This document shows positions 13,066-23,783 of a stretch of DNA of 64,000 bases, piece after piece; the first letter of the stretch is position 1, and each line of letters begins with the position of its first letter. Under the pieces are notes generated by a model, which saw only the letters and a list, made by a program, of their open reading frames with translations, had not been told where the DNA came from and ran no database searches. The DNA lies in contig CAUEHT010000002.1 of the NCBI GenBank assembly GCA_958510875.1, forward strand, positions 62,001-126,000. Reading direction: 5' to 3'. Position numbers and translations under genes: made by a program. This stretch comes from Endomychus coccineus. Lineage: Eukaryota > Arthropoda > Insecta > Coleoptera > Endomychidae.

Positions 13066-13599
13066 AAAAAAAATTTCATTTCAGTAGAATGCGAGTACAC
13101 AGATGACTAGTTCACAGACTGCAGAATGGGAAAAACATAGATTTGCCTGACCATAGTTGGGGGAATCATAGATTACCAAACCGTAGCCTACCTGTCCATC
13201 GATTGTTGAACCATAGAGCATAGTCGGGTGCACCATAGATTACCAAACCATAGAACATCGATTGGTGAACCATATACTTCTATGACTGCGCACGCGCGAT
13301 TGTGGATGACCTTGAAGGGAACCGTTTTCGCTAAAATGAACCTTAGATTTCCTTATGGAGATTTACATGCAAAAAAGGTCGATTTTGAGACCGAACCGGC
13401 CTAGCACATCTACTAACAATCTCAAAGTTCTGGGTTTAGTCTTCTGAGAAAACCTCAATATGCAAAGAGTTCCAAAATTATGCTGATCTTGATGATTACA
13501 AATTATGCATTATTGTAAAATTGAACTGGACAACTGAACAACGTCAATACGAGTTCCACATGTCGATAAAGTTTGATCAAGCTTCATAAATTAGGATCA

Positions 13600-14115
13600 A
13601 AGTTAATTAGATTATCAACTTTCTTTGCATTCTCTTTTAATGCTATGAAAGAAAAAGGCTCTATCTCCTGGTCCATGAGCTGCACCCTCACGTTCTTCAA
13701 ATTTCGATTACTAACCCTGGAATTCGATGTTTTTTTCTGTTTGTCTTGATGACTTCGAATTTAATTAGACACAACACTAGCTTGTAGTCGTTGTTGAGTT
13801 GATTCCTTCCTACAAATGAGTATAGGTCATTCTGGGTAACTTTTGGAATAGTTTTTGCAGGATCGCAGCGAGATTATGGTGGATTATAATGTAGAAAAAT
13901 GCGCTGACTATAAAACTCAATGATTTTTTCCAAATCTGCGAGTTTCAATTTTTAAACAGTAACTTATTGCAAAATGTTTCCTATACTTGCTATTATCAAG
14001 GAACGGTGAGTCGTGAATAAGAAATCTAGATTCAAATTGAAGGTATCCATAATACACATCTTTCAAGATCACTTACGACCTTTCATTTATCATTAACAAA
14101 TTATGGTTTTTATGT
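13600..14115 (+). repeat. Interspersed repeat, copy 1
   Basis: About 500 bp matching 42,840-43,335 in the same orientation. Shared phrases include TATCTCCTGGTCCAT, GCAGCGAGATTATGGTGGAT, AAAATGTTTCCTAT and TTGCTATTATCAAG. No coding sequence. Probably part of a non-autonomous DNA element. Confidence 0.7.
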
Positions 14116-14145
14116 GTTAATTTTCTAAGAAACTGATAGTTATAC

Positions 14146-15285
14146 AGGGTGTCCCAGGTTTGGGTAGCAGAATTTCAACAGTCGATAGAAAATTTGATTT
14201 TGAGGGAAGAAGTTCCTATCAACTTATATGCACAGACGCTCAATTTTTGAGATAGAGGGTGTTGAATTTTATAAAATATGTCTTAATTTTGTTTGTATCT
14301 CCGAAGATAATCAAGATGACTCGAAGAAATTCTGTACCAAGGATGCGTAGATAGGTTACCACTTTCGCACATATTTTAGACCATTAATATTTCCAGTGGC
14401 GTAGATATAGGTATTTAATAACAATAAATTGGCCCGAAAAGTTATATCACCCTGTATAGGTTACTTTTCAGTAACAAACTGCAGAATTCGAATCTAAACC
14501 ATTAAAGTCTCCTGATATTTCTTTGTACCAAGCATCGTTTCACGACAAATTTGATTTTTGTGATTAATTACCACCACCATGAAATTCTGATGAAAATTGG
14601 GAGGTTTTCGTTTGAAGTTAGAATACCTATAATACTACGTTGTGAACTATGTATACGAGAAAACGGAAATCATTTTGAAAAATTTCTTCAAAATTAACAC
14701 ACGAAATTTAGGAAATGACGTCTTGTTGAATCTTGTTGGTGAACTTACTATGAATTAAAGTACATTATAATTATCTCGTTTAAAAATTTTTTGAAATAAA
14801 AATTTGTTATTCGGCCTTTCTTTGCAATGTTTCGCTGTACAGATTAGAAAAGACAGCTTATTTTATTTCTATCACTCAATGACGCTCTTCAATTTAAGAT
14901 TCCTCTATTTGCAATTTTGACACGATTTAGATGGTGGTGGTAGTTAATTACAAGAATTAAATTTGCCGTGAAATGGTGCCAGGTACAAATGAATGTCAAA
15001 AGACCTTATCCGTCTTCACAGGGTGATAACACTTTTGGGGTCGATTTATTGTTGTTAAATACCTATATCTACGACACTGGGAGCAATATCGGTCTCGAAT
15101 TATGTGCAAATATGCATTCACGACCCAAAATTTCATTCAGACATCTTGATTACCTTCGGAGATACTAACAAAATTAAGAAATATTTTATAAAATTCAACA
15201 CCCTCAAAAATTAAGAGTCTTTTCTCTCAAAATCAAATTTTCTATGGACTGTTGAAGTTCAGATACTAAAACCTGGGACACCCTA
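14146..15285. mobile_element. Foldback (MITE-like) element with CAGGGTGTCCC ends
   Basis: The left end CAGGGTGTCCCAGGTTT is mirrored by AAACCTGGGACACCCT at the right end (about 15,269-15,284). The arms stay complementary for more than 500 bp, with shared segments AGAAAATTTGATTTTGAG, GGGTGTTGAATTTTATAAAATAT and CGTAGATATAGGTATTTAA. There is no transposase. The right end abuts the Polinton target duplication. Confidence 0.75.
15280..15285 (+). repeat. Left 6-bp target site duplication of the Polinton (ACCCTA)
   Basis: ACCCTA stands immediately before the first TIR base (AGTAAAGATACC at 15,286). The same six bases follow the last TIR base at 41,527-41,532. Polintons characteristically create 6-bp duplications. 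Confidence 0.9.
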
Positions 15286-15669
15286 AGTAAAGATACCGGC
15301 ACTTGGGCCCGCCTGATAGAGAGCCTTATCAGATGTAGGCAACCAGTAGTGCATGCACGATCTCAGACGACCTTGGGGTTCCTTATCAGTTATGAGCGCG
15401 GTATGCCCAGACAGGTATCGGTAAGTACTGACCCTGTATTACCGGCCGGGTAGACGGTTGGGGTGTGGTCTCGCCTCTAACCTCTAGGTGTTACCGGGTA
15501 GACGGCCAGGGTGTGGTTTCTGACCGCTAGGGGCCCTTCTGCTATGGTTGTATGGTGGAGACCGAGTAGTGGTAATCAGCCTGTATATACAAGATCGTTC
15601 AAGGTAGACAGCAAGCAATATGTGAGGTTAGGGAGAACTTCAATGTAAAGCAGCATCAAAATATTTTTC

Positions 15670-15736
15670 TACACACGGGAATCGAACCCGAGAAATGAAA
15701 TCCAAAGCCAGCTCCTTAACCGCTCAGCTATGGAGG
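15670..15736 (-). repeat. tRNA-like sequence in the left TIR
   Basis: On the minus strand: TCCTCCATAGCTGAGCGG (A-box-like) and a perfect B-box GGTTCGATTCC (complement of 15,678-15,688), about 40 bp apart. The same sequence is at 41,076-41,144 in the other TIR. Acceptor-stem pairing is poor, so a true tRNA is unlikely. It could serve as a pol III promoter. Confidence 0.5.
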
Positions 15737-15741
15737 AATTG

Positions 15742-15919
15742 AGAACAAGCGATTTTAATGTTGTAGATATAACCGCGGGGTATCCGGTCTGAGTGATAAG
15801 TGCGAGTATATTGCAGTCTATATGATGCAGGTAATTGTTTTACATGACGTCAGTCATGCAGGTATGTCACGAAGCCTACAGCGAGGTATGGAATGTGAGA
15901 CTTCATAGCGCTAGCCCAT
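15742..15919 (+). repeat. 178-bp TIR duplication, copy 1
   Basis: Positions 15,742-15,919 are repeated at 16,276-16,453 (AGAACAAGCGATTTTAATG to GCGCTAGCCCAT). The two copies flank the BEL-derived insert. The right TIR has only one copy, so the duplication arose with the insertion. Confidence 0.9.
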
Positions 15920-16275
15920 CTTATCCTTACTACTTTTCCTCCTCAATTTGTTCGCTTCATATTGTTCAAGTTCTCATATGATAAGATGTCTGAGGAAATA
16001 AAGGCATTGAATCTAAAAAGAGGTACAATTAAAGGTCATCTAACACGATTTTTAACCTTTCTGTCAAATTTGACCGACACTTCAAAACTCAGTGAATTAT
16101 CTATCAGATTGGAGAAAGCTGAGCTACTTTGGAGTGAATTTGATATTGTTCAGTCACAGTTATAATCAAAGGATGAGAAAAATGATCATAATCTAGATAG
16201 AACCAACTTTGAAGATATATATTTTGATTCAATTTCTCGAGCAAAAAATCTGATTAAAAAGTTCTCAGCTAGTAC
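15920..16275 (+). mobile_element. BEL gag 5' fragment inserted in the left TIR
   Basis: 356 bp matching BEL 5499-5854 (CTTATCCTTACTACTTTTCC through GTTCTCAGCTAGTAC), with no LTR. The gag start reads ATGTCTGAGGAAATAAAGGC, without the 2-bp deletion of the 5.0-11.0-kb copy, so it came from another BEL copy or predates that damage. It contains a stop at 16,163-16,165 and encodes only the first 60 or so gag residues. Lack of element ends plus the flanking 178-bp duplication suggests filler DNA in break repair rather than normal integration. Confidence 0.85.
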
Positions 16276-16453
16276 AGAACAAGCGATTTTAATGTTGTAG
16301 ATATAACCGCGGGGTATCCGGTCTGAGTGATAAGTGCGACTATATTGCAGTCTATATGATGCAGGTAATTGTTTTACATGACGTCAGTCATGCAGGTATG
16401 TCACGAAGCCTACAGCGAGGTATGGAATGTGAGACTTCATAGCGCTAGCCCAT
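16276..16453 (+). repeat. 178-bp TIR duplication, copy 2
   Basis: Second copy of 15,742-15,919, nearly identical and in direct orientation, directly after the BEL fragment. Confidence 0.9.
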
Positions 16454-18914
16454 AGGGGTTTTGAAATAGTGTTGTTTGTACATATCGTCAGTCACGTGAT
16501 TTTTGAAAGAGACAGGGTATTCATCGGAGGTATCATGGGAGGGCTGCTGCTCCTTGAATGCATAGATGGAATGTTATATAGTATAGAAATGATATCTTCT
16601 TCTGCATTTCTCAAACGCGATGTTTATAAGGAAATTACTTTCAAAACGTTTATTCAAGCCGTCTGTACCTTACTTGATTGCTATATTACAAAAGGCGATT
16701 TCAATCATCTTAAACATATATGGATATTATTTTTAGTATACAAAATGGAGTTGGGAGACTTCAATGGGGTATGGAATGTGTGGTTATACAGATTGTTTAT
16801 GTATGACGTTAGTCATGTGAATTCGAATGAAGCTGGCGCGGTCTCCAACGAGACAGGTGTGTATGTGAGGTTATACAGAGTGTGCAGGTATAATGATGTC
16901 TATCAAGCAGGTCTTCAGTAAGGTATCTACCTCAGCAGGAGTCTTCAATGAAATGTGGGGTTGTTTGTACATGCCGTTAGTCGCAGGGTTTTTGTCTGAG
17001 TTATAATGATATCGGTCGCGGTGCATTGTCTGTCTCCACAGGTCTTCAATAAGGGGGCCATAACATCTAACATGTGATAGTTTTCAAAAATACTGCTTCT
17101 CATAATACCGATATTATGAAGCGTTTGCAGAGAATAAATATTAAATCATCTAAGGACGTTTTGCTTGATTAGTACTAGCGAGTACAATATTCGTTATAAT
17201 ATTATAAGTATGTATCATTAGCTCACTTGAGCGATAAGGTTGTGCTAAATCATCTCCAAGAGCAATGTATTCAACTTGAAATTATCGTAATGATGCGCGA
17301 TCCTTCAATGTTAAAGTAGTTTCATAAGTTATCCGAAAGTAATATGAATATATATAAAATGTTTTTCCAAAATTAGTTCCGAAGTAAACATAATTCGCTA
17401 TAATATTCATTCATGTATGTTTCATAAATTATCCGATATAAATGAAATAAGTTTATGTCGCAGGTTGAAAAATATCCACTATCATATTTTGTGGTAGAGC
17501 TACAGCTCGCTCGAGCGATAAGAAAGTTACACCGATCACCTTCAAACGCGATGAGAATACTTTATTTCAAATCAAACATATTGTATGTATATATATATAT
17601 TCGAATCATATTGATTGTAAATCGCATAGTATAACCCGAAATCTAGCTGCTGCTGGGTGTAGCCCAATACCTATACAGAATCTAGACGAAGCGGTGTTAC
17701 TCATCACGATGATTATTCGAACTGTCTGTACAGCTCGATTGCTATATAACAAAATACATTTTTAATCATCTTAAACATATAGATGTGCTAACATAATTTT
17801 TTCAGTATGCAAAAATATACTAATAAAACATTTTTCATCGACACACATTTCTTCATAGGAACAGACAGACAGACAGATAGTTAGCTTTTTATAAAATTCA
17901 ATCAATTTCAATGGAAACATATATACGGGGGAGTTTTATAGAGATCGAACTCACTTCCCCAACCACCCAAGAGGTAGAACTATGATGGCAGGATGAGGAA
18001 TAGATGTGGATAATAATAATAATCATATGAATATCTTCATAAGCGCTTATCTATATGACATTCAAACACATGCTTCATAAAAGTCTGAACATTGAGTAGA
18101 GCTATAGTATCTTCATAAGCGATCATTATCAACATTCAGACACCTGTTTAGCACGTGATTCAACAGCCTATGACGTCATCATCGTTCACGAACTATGATG
18201 GGCTGATGAGGAATAAAATACCAATAATAATTATATAAATATCTCCATTAGCAATCTGTACTATCTTCCTTCACGAGCACAACCATTACAAACTCCATAC
18301 GTTCGCGTAAAAGATTATAATGATAAACACATTTTTGTTCACGAGTTTACATAATCATATGAATATCTTCATAAGCGCTAATCTATATGACATTCAAACA
18401 CATGCTTCATAAAAGTCTGAACATTGAGTAGAGCTATAGTATCTTCATAAGCGATCTTTATCAACATTCAGACACTTGTTTAGCACGTGATTCAACAGCC
18501 TATGACGTCACCATCGTTCACGAACTATGATGGTTCGATGAGGACTCAAACATTGAACAGATGAATCTTTGAGGTTAAATATCTGCTGTAGAAATTACCC
18601 CACTTTTATTACCTTTTTATTTGAGAATATCGATATTTCCCATGTAACGGCTTATTGCCTAAAGCTATTTTGTATGCAACATTGTTATCATTTGCGAGCC
18701 TACGAGGGCCTGTGTGTTGGTCGGGGCTAAATGAATATGTTTGACTATTATTACCTGTAGAGACTCATTTGAGATTCTTCAAGTTTGAGATTGATAACCC
18801 ACATGAAGAAAGAAGCTTCAACGAATTGATATCAATGAATATTCGCTATTCTGAATGTGACAACTTTATCGGCTTCAACACTCGAGATAAGAGATAAGGG
18901 AGAATATTTACCGC

Positions 18915-19268
18915 AAACTGTCTTATAACCACTACTACATATTATAATAATTGAAAAGATAACATAATAATCTGAATCACTTTTGAGGAACATTATATGT
19001 AAACATGTAATAAAACAAAAGTACATTTATATTTATTAATTAGATAGTAACATAAATTTTTTGTTTCTAACTCTGAAGCGATATTTATAATTCAGATTAC
19101 AATCCTGATGGGTTGATCCAAGGGACTGTACTTTACCAAACGGCTCGTTCATTATTGTGATGTCTTGCGGGAAAGTGAGAGAAACGAAACACCAAAAATA
19201 ATAATAATAACATTTATTTAGAAAAATACATTTAGAATTAAAGTAATAACATTATGATTCATGGTTCT
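18915..19268. other. Spacer between left TIR and capsid copy A
   Basis: Unique AT-rich sequence up to about 19,190. This is followed by the decayed 3' flank of the major capsid gene (AATAATAATAACATTTATTT, the complement of the AATAAATG region downstream of block B). The MSV199 and membrane-protein genes that lie here in block B are missing. Confidence 0.6.
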
Positions 19269-20471
19269 TCAAACTAAACTCCGAACTGATCCTGTAATTG
19301 GAGAATACTCCATTATACGATCGTTAATGATGATGCAATAAGCCCTGGTGTTTTTGGGGAAATTCAGGAAACTTTCCATCTCTAGTTTGACGTCAACTGT
19401 TGATGACTTTATAGCATCGTTTTGTTTCGAACAGTCAATCACAATAATTGCTCTATTCTTGAATGCTATATAATCTTACATGGGTTCGCTTATTATTTTA
19501 TTTGAAAATGATTTCTGGAAATCATAGTACATCTGGTATGCTTCCACGTATTGCTGGTCGGTGAAATTCAATTTCATTGCTTCATATGGATAACACTCTG
19601 AATTCAAGTATAATTTTACATTTAGCAAGTTTATATTATCGAAATATGCACTGTGCTTAACAGGATTATTTTTTCGATCAGTTTGGAAAGCTAGAATCAT
19701 ATATCTAGGACGTTCCAAATTCATTGATGTTTTAACAGCCCAGATGTCACGAGTGCTCTCCTTCATCAACGGATTTTCATGCAGATCCCAGCTGCGAAAT
19801 GGAATCAAAATAGGCTTCTCAGCACTCAAATTCTCCAACATTTGAAATTTAACCTGATCACTTGGAAACACATGTCGCACTTTTAATGCTATCGTCTTCA
19901 CATTTATTTTAGCCGTTTTCGTGCCTGTGCTATTAGTATAGCAATCGTTATCGGTTCGAGACCTTATCAAGCGCAGCTTATGTTTTCCACTCAAGACTTT
20001 GTTATAGTCAATGAATAGGCCTAGTAGAAAATTCAACGGTATCCATAAACTGATTTTATTATTGTAGACTGAACTCAATACATCCTTAAATGACCATCCA
20101 GAAATAGCTAGAGGTATAGATTCATGTTTGGCATATGTTAGATAAGCTCTGATGGTGCTGACAATACCAGGATCACGTACTTTGTCTATCTCTTTTCCAT
20201 TCAATTCATAACTAATATATTCGAAGAGAAACGCTCCGAAATTATTCGTTAGTTTACATTCACCATCACCACTTGCTTCTTGCTGGAATTCTGCCTCGAT
20301 GAATAAAGCAGACGATGCCAAATCTACCAACACATCCTGTTGATTGATTAATATCTCAATTTCATCGCTGTTGCCAAAAGATGTTGTGTGTGGATAGTAG
20401 GTATGAGTTTCTTCCCGGATGATGTCTTCAATGAAGTTTGGCTCGTTGAATATTTGAAGTTTTTCCGACAT
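19269..20471 (-). pseudogene. Polinton major capsid protein, copy A (one nonsense codon)
   Basis: The alignable region is 1,203 nt, exactly the length of copy B (32,860-34,062). It has the same start (MSEKLQIF) and the same final stop. A single TAA at 19,476-19,478, after ...ISEPM, truncates it at 331 residues; the remaining frame downstream is open. Amino-acid differences from copy B are few (for example NFIED for NFNED and LENLS for LGNLS), so inactivation is recent. See copy B for function. It is the first gene inside the left TIR and faces outward. Confidence 0.85.
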
Positions 20472-20643
20472 TGTAACCAAGGGACTTCAAAAAATTTATA
20501 TTTTCCAATGATAGTGATGCAGAAGCAACCTTCTCCTTCTTCAATGACAGTGATGCAGAAGCAACCTTCTCCCTCGTGCTCGTTGTAGATAATGACTGAT
20601 GACCACTATGGAGATGTCTTTTATTGCTAAAATCCAAACCCAT
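20428..20643 (-). CDS. Small conserved overlapping ORF, copy A (71 aa)
   Basis: ATG at 20,643. It overlaps the start of the capsid gene in another frame. Starts MGLDFSNKRH and ends ...SLGYNVGKTSNIQRAKLH, as in copies B and C, but with a 12-residue in-frame duplication (EKVASASLSLKK). The 36-bp duplication preserves the frame, which argues that the ORF is real. Function unknown; possibly a small virion protein because of its place just before the major capsid gene. Confidence 0.55.
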   Translation of the reverse strand: MGLDFSNKRHLHSGHQSLSTTSTREKVASASLSLKKEKVASASLSLENINFLKSLGYNVGKTSNIQRAKLH

Positions 20644-20723
20644 GTTCTCAAGTGATGGCTACTGCAACCTTCTCAGTTGAATTCCTTTCATATAATGAGT
20701 GGTGGTGAGTATTGGATTATTAT

Positions 20724-21466
20724 TTATCGTTGGAAGCCATAATCCCTAGCGATCTTTTTCAATTCCAATCGTATAATAATTTCTTCTCCACGAAAATTTA
20801 CCGGTTCCCAATTCTGATCTAAAATATTCAGCGTGATGTTATCGAAGGATGTCTTGCGGATGACCGGTAGATAAATAAGATTCTTCGGCTCTATATCAAT
20901 GGAAAACCCAGGTGGTACAAGAGGTGAGAACTCATATATCGTATGAGCTATCTTATTGTTATAATATGCTCCTGCGGTTAAGTTACACTCTACGCGTATA
21001 GTTTGAACTTTGATTATGTTTATAGGTCGATCAGATACGTGTAGTTCACGAGATGTCAATTTCTTCTTGCTGAATCCCAACAGTTCGCTTATACTATCTT
21101 TAGGAATAAAATTCACTTTAAAATCACTCTTCAGCTCTGTGTGTAGAGTGTTGTTGTTAGATTTTATTGATAATTTCCGGTTACGCTCTTCTTGCTTCAC
21201 TCCTATCCCACAAACTGTACTTTGTATGAAATTTTCGATGTCTGTCAACTCGTAGGACCCCGTAGGTATAGTAACTACTTTTTCCTCACCCTTCACATCT
21301 TCATAATAAAATTTATTTAACCTTCTTCAATGTTCGGGATGCTATTGTACGTATGCAAACCAACAAGTGCGATAGAATAATATGAATGAGGATCTGGTTC
21401 TATAGGTGGGTGAAAATCTACAGATAAGTGGGAGCTCTTACCCGTGATAGTGAACGTCTGAGACAT
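20724..21466 (-). pseudogene. Polinton minor capsid (penton-like) protein, copy A
   Basis: Homologous to 31,900-32,643. The start MSQTFTITG-type codon is at 21,464-21,466. A 2-bp deletion near 21,320 (GAAGGTTAAATAAA) shifts the frame, leaving the last 190 codons open from 21,296. The C-terminal part (SDRPINIIKVQTIRVECNL ... IDIEPKNLIYLP) is intact and close to copy B. Confidence 0.8.
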
Positions 21467-21502
21467 GTATGATGAAAACTTCATCAACAATCTATTTATA
21501 TA

Positions 21503-21748
21503 CTAATGAAATGCAATGTTAGTCGACCACAACTGAAGAGTTAGAGAGGAATTCCAAATATAACTGGCTACAATTATAAGTGTTATATTGCATGAAATAT
21601 CGTGTAGACGGCAAGCTTTATCGAATGAATTGATACCCTGAATCTCCTCAACCGTTCTTCTAGTTTTGCCTCTGGTATTGATTTGAAGTTCAAACGGGAG
21701 CTTGTTTATAAGCGTATTGAGAACAACTTCTCTCAAGCACGCTTCCAT
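21503..21748 (-). pseudogene. Deletion fusion of PLA2-like gene start to protease 3' end, copy A
   Basis: The first 57 or so codons match the start of the PLA2/pVI-like gene (LNTLINKLPFELQ, then DKACRLHD). The sequence then jumps to the last 70 bp of the protease gene (copy B 31,776-31,848), read here in a different frame. About 0.9 kb present in block B, covering most of the PLA2/pVI gene and the protease, is missing. The calcium-loop motif YQFCGPG of copy B is also damaged. Confidence 0.8.
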
Positions 21749-22048
21749 ACAGACTGATGCGAATTCAAGATTGCACCGTTATTTAACGAGGTGTGGGAGG
21801 AAGACCGAAGATCTCAAAATTATTTTTTTATTAATTTTCTCAATACAAAAAAAAATGTTGGTATGATCTTAAAAATATTTTGAAATATCTCAATCTTAAC
21901 TCTTGATTCATCGTCCTAGTCGTATTGCATATTCCTGGGTTTACGTCTTTCCCCTTTTATGTATGTTCGACGCTGGTAAAAGTTCTTTCTTCTGTGCTTA
22001 TGAAGCTCATGCACAACTTGTTTTCACTCATCTCATCAATGTGGAAAT
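21749..22048 (-). pseudogene. Integrase remnant and intergenic sequence, copy A
   Basis: About 22,035-21,955 matches the first 25 or so codons of the block B integrase (29,491 onward: ACAACTTGTGCATGAGCTTCATAAGC). It then jumps to sequence matching the integrase 3' flank (near 30,510). The catalytic core and chromodomain are deleted. Confidence 0.75.
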
Positions 22049-22702
22049 CTAGTGTAGAATTAATTTTTTGGGTATATTCACAGGATTTGGAGATATACGT
22101 TTCACAGAGGCCTGCTTTGTTGTTGTGGATGATGAGGGTCTCTTCTTAGAAGGTTCCACAGATGTCATCCGTCGTTCTAACGCCTCCACTTTACTAGTAC
22201 TGTCATTTAGACGCATGTTCATACTGTTAAATGTGTTATTGATCTCTTTCAATTCATTTCTGTTTTCCCTCACACTATCACTGATTGTTTTATACTCTGA
22301 TTTTATATAGATTCCCATTTCATTATATTTATTCTGAATGTCCATGAGATGTTTATCAATGTTGAGAATAACCTTCTCATTCGTTAATTTATGTTCATCC
22401 AGATCCTTGTTGATATCTTTGATCAAATTATCAACCCTAACATTGAAGGTATCTTTAAGACTGGTTTCCGTCTTCATATTCAGTTTGTGTGTTAATTTAT
22501 AAACATATACTTTATTTGCAACATCTCCATCATCATTCGGTGATTTTACGTTGCACAATCTACGATTTTCCATATCATAACTTCCATCGCTCGTTAGGAA
22601 TAATCCTTGTCCGTGAACTTGTTTGAAATTATTATTAAATACATTTGTATCATATATCCACATGGAAGAGGAGGCTCTGCCAAACTTATCCATTGAAACC
22701 AT
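22049..22702 (-). CDS. Polinton fibre-like coiled-coil protein, copy A (217 aa)
   Basis: Open reading frame of the same length as copy B (28,820-29,473) with few changes (for example YVYKLTHKLN for YVDKLTHKLN). N-terminal region with MENRRLCNVKSPNDDGDVANK, then about 100 residues of charged heptad-like helix, then a Ser/Thr/Lys/Pro-rich basic tail. Its start overlaps the end of the preceding gene. One of only two genes in the inverted block that remain fully open. Confidence 0.75.
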   Translation of the reverse strand: MVSMDKFGRASSSMWIYDTNVFNNNFKQVHGQGLFLTSDGSYDMENRRLCNVKSPNDDGDVANKVYVYKLTHKLNMKTETSLKDTFNVRVDNLIKDINKDLDEHKLTNEKVILNIDKHLMDIQNKYNEMGIYIKSEYKTISDSVRENRNELKEINNTFNSMNMRLNDSTSKVEALERRMTSVEPSKKRPSSSTTTKQASVKRISPNPVNIPKKLILH

Positions 22703-23741
22703 CTTTATAACTGTGATGAATTTGTCTTACACCTGGTTTTTGTTCAATTACCCCTGCCTCTATCAATTCTTCTATTATAGAGATTATCTCATTATGATTA
22801 CCGGCATGCGAGGATGCAACAAGAAGTCTCAGTCTATCCACCATTTCGTTAACGTCATTCCAATAAACATATTCGATAGGTTTCTCGTTATATTCATGCA
22901 TATCATTTTTGATATATGCACTTCCAGTGTATGTTTTGGCTATGGGTCTTTTCATGGAATTAATCAAAGGTTTCAGTACATGTTTGTATTTCACTGTGTA
23001 TCTTATTCGATCAGCTGGATCGTTATTACGTCTATGGGCACTAGTCATTTCCATCATTTGACTGTAATTTTTCCTATCTTCCACAGTGTGAGTATCAGGT
23101 AGAACATCTTTGTAAAATATCAAATTATACAGTCCTGTGGTACCCTTGAACGGAGTACCCTTGATAATTATATTACTCTCACTATCAATTTCTATAGGTT
23201 GATTACCCATGAACCATTTGTCTAAAGTTGAATTATATTGCAAACCCATTTTATCATCATATCTCTTAACATCATCATCCAATAGGAATCCTTCCAAGTA
23301 ATAACGTGCTAATGTGGGGTATTGTTGCAGAAACTCCTCTGTAGCCGCTGCATTATCTTTCTTATGTTTTCTGAATTCTTCACGAATCTGATCGATAGTA
23401 GGTTCGGGTGTAAACACATCCTCCTCAGTATCTTGGGGGTTATATACGAATTCTTCACCTTCAGTTACAATATTTGGGATTGGTATGTTCTCCATTTGTG
23501 TTGCTGTAGAAACAATACTTTTAGGTTTAACCAACGAATTTTGTTTGATTATTTCAGCGTTTTTCGCAATTTCCTCCAGAGGTTTAGATACATTCTTGAA
23601 CATATTATCTAGAATCTCATCATTTTCAGCTTTACCCAATTTCACAGCCATATATTTCTTCCTCACAACGTTTGCTAACTCCCAAATTCTTTTCTTCAAT
23701 TGTTGTTTTTCTTCAAGCATGGTACTCACACCCACGTCCAT
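22686..23741 (-). CDS. Polinton-associated protein of unknown function, copy A (351 aa)
   Basis: An intact counterpart of 27,772-28,836. N-terminal 90 residues are Lys/Glu-rich and likely coiled coil (EKQQLKKRIWELANVVRKKY). The C-terminal half has LDKWFMGNQPIEID, GTPFKGTTGLYNLIFY and MTSAHRRNNDPADRIR, the pattern I associate with a protein family of unknown function in insect Polintons (DUF8207-like, from memory). It lacks a three-residue His-rich insertion seen in copy B. Overlaps the next gene by 17 bp. Confidence 0.7.
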   Translation of the reverse strand: MDVGVSTMLEEKQQLKKRIWELANVVRKKYMAVKLGKAENDEILDNMFKNVSKPLEEIAKNAEIIKQNSLVKPKSIVSTATQMENIPIPNIVTEGEEFVYNPQDTEEDVFTPEPTIDQIREEFRKHKKDNAAATEEFLQQYPTLARYYLEGFLLDDDVKRYDDKMGLQYNSTLDKWFMGNQPIEIDSESNIIIKGTPFKGTTGLYNLIFYKDVLPDTHTVEDRKNYSQMMEMTSAHRRNNDPADRIRYTVKYKHVLKPLINSMKRPIAKTYTGSAYIKNDMHEYNEKPIEYVYWNDVNEMVDRLRLLVASSHAGNHNEIISIIEELIEAGVIEQKPGVRQIHHSYKDGFNG

Positions 23742-23783
23742 GCTGAGCGGGTTGTCTATTTCAAATGAAAGTATATATACATG

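Larger units (their letters stand above)
11930..13300 (+). mobile_element. Relic of Polinton TIR-type sequence
   Basis: Several segments match the right TIR of the Polinton at 15-41 kb in the same order-type: AGTTCTACCTCTTGGGTGGTTGGG (12,135; compare 39,360), a CTGTCTGTCTG stretch (12,263; compare 39,470), TTTTATTCCTCATC with CCATCATAGTT (12,415), and short CACGTGTCTGAATGTTGAA units (12,450-12,530). They are followed by tRNA-like units with the TIR's flanking sequence. No element ends were identified, so this is a decayed fragment or a distant family member. Confidence 0.6.
15286..18914 (+). repeat. Left terminal inverted repeat of the Polinton (3.6 kb)
   Basis: It matches the reverse complement of 38,428-41,526 nearly throughout. 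It is about 530 bp longer because of an insertion plus duplication at 15,920-16,453. The inner limit is at ATATTTACCGC (18,904-18,914), after which the arms diverge. It contains internally duplicated segments (about 18,020-18,200 and 18,350-18,540), each ending in a TGACGTCA-centred motif. No convincing gene. Confidence 0.9.

Noticed and set aside
15280..15285. ACCCTA as a telomere-like repeat
   Set aside because: A single copy on each side, explained fully as a target duplication.
16469..16921. 150-codon ORF in the left TIR
   Set aside because: The matching stretch of the right TIR has an in-frame stop, and no motif is recognised.
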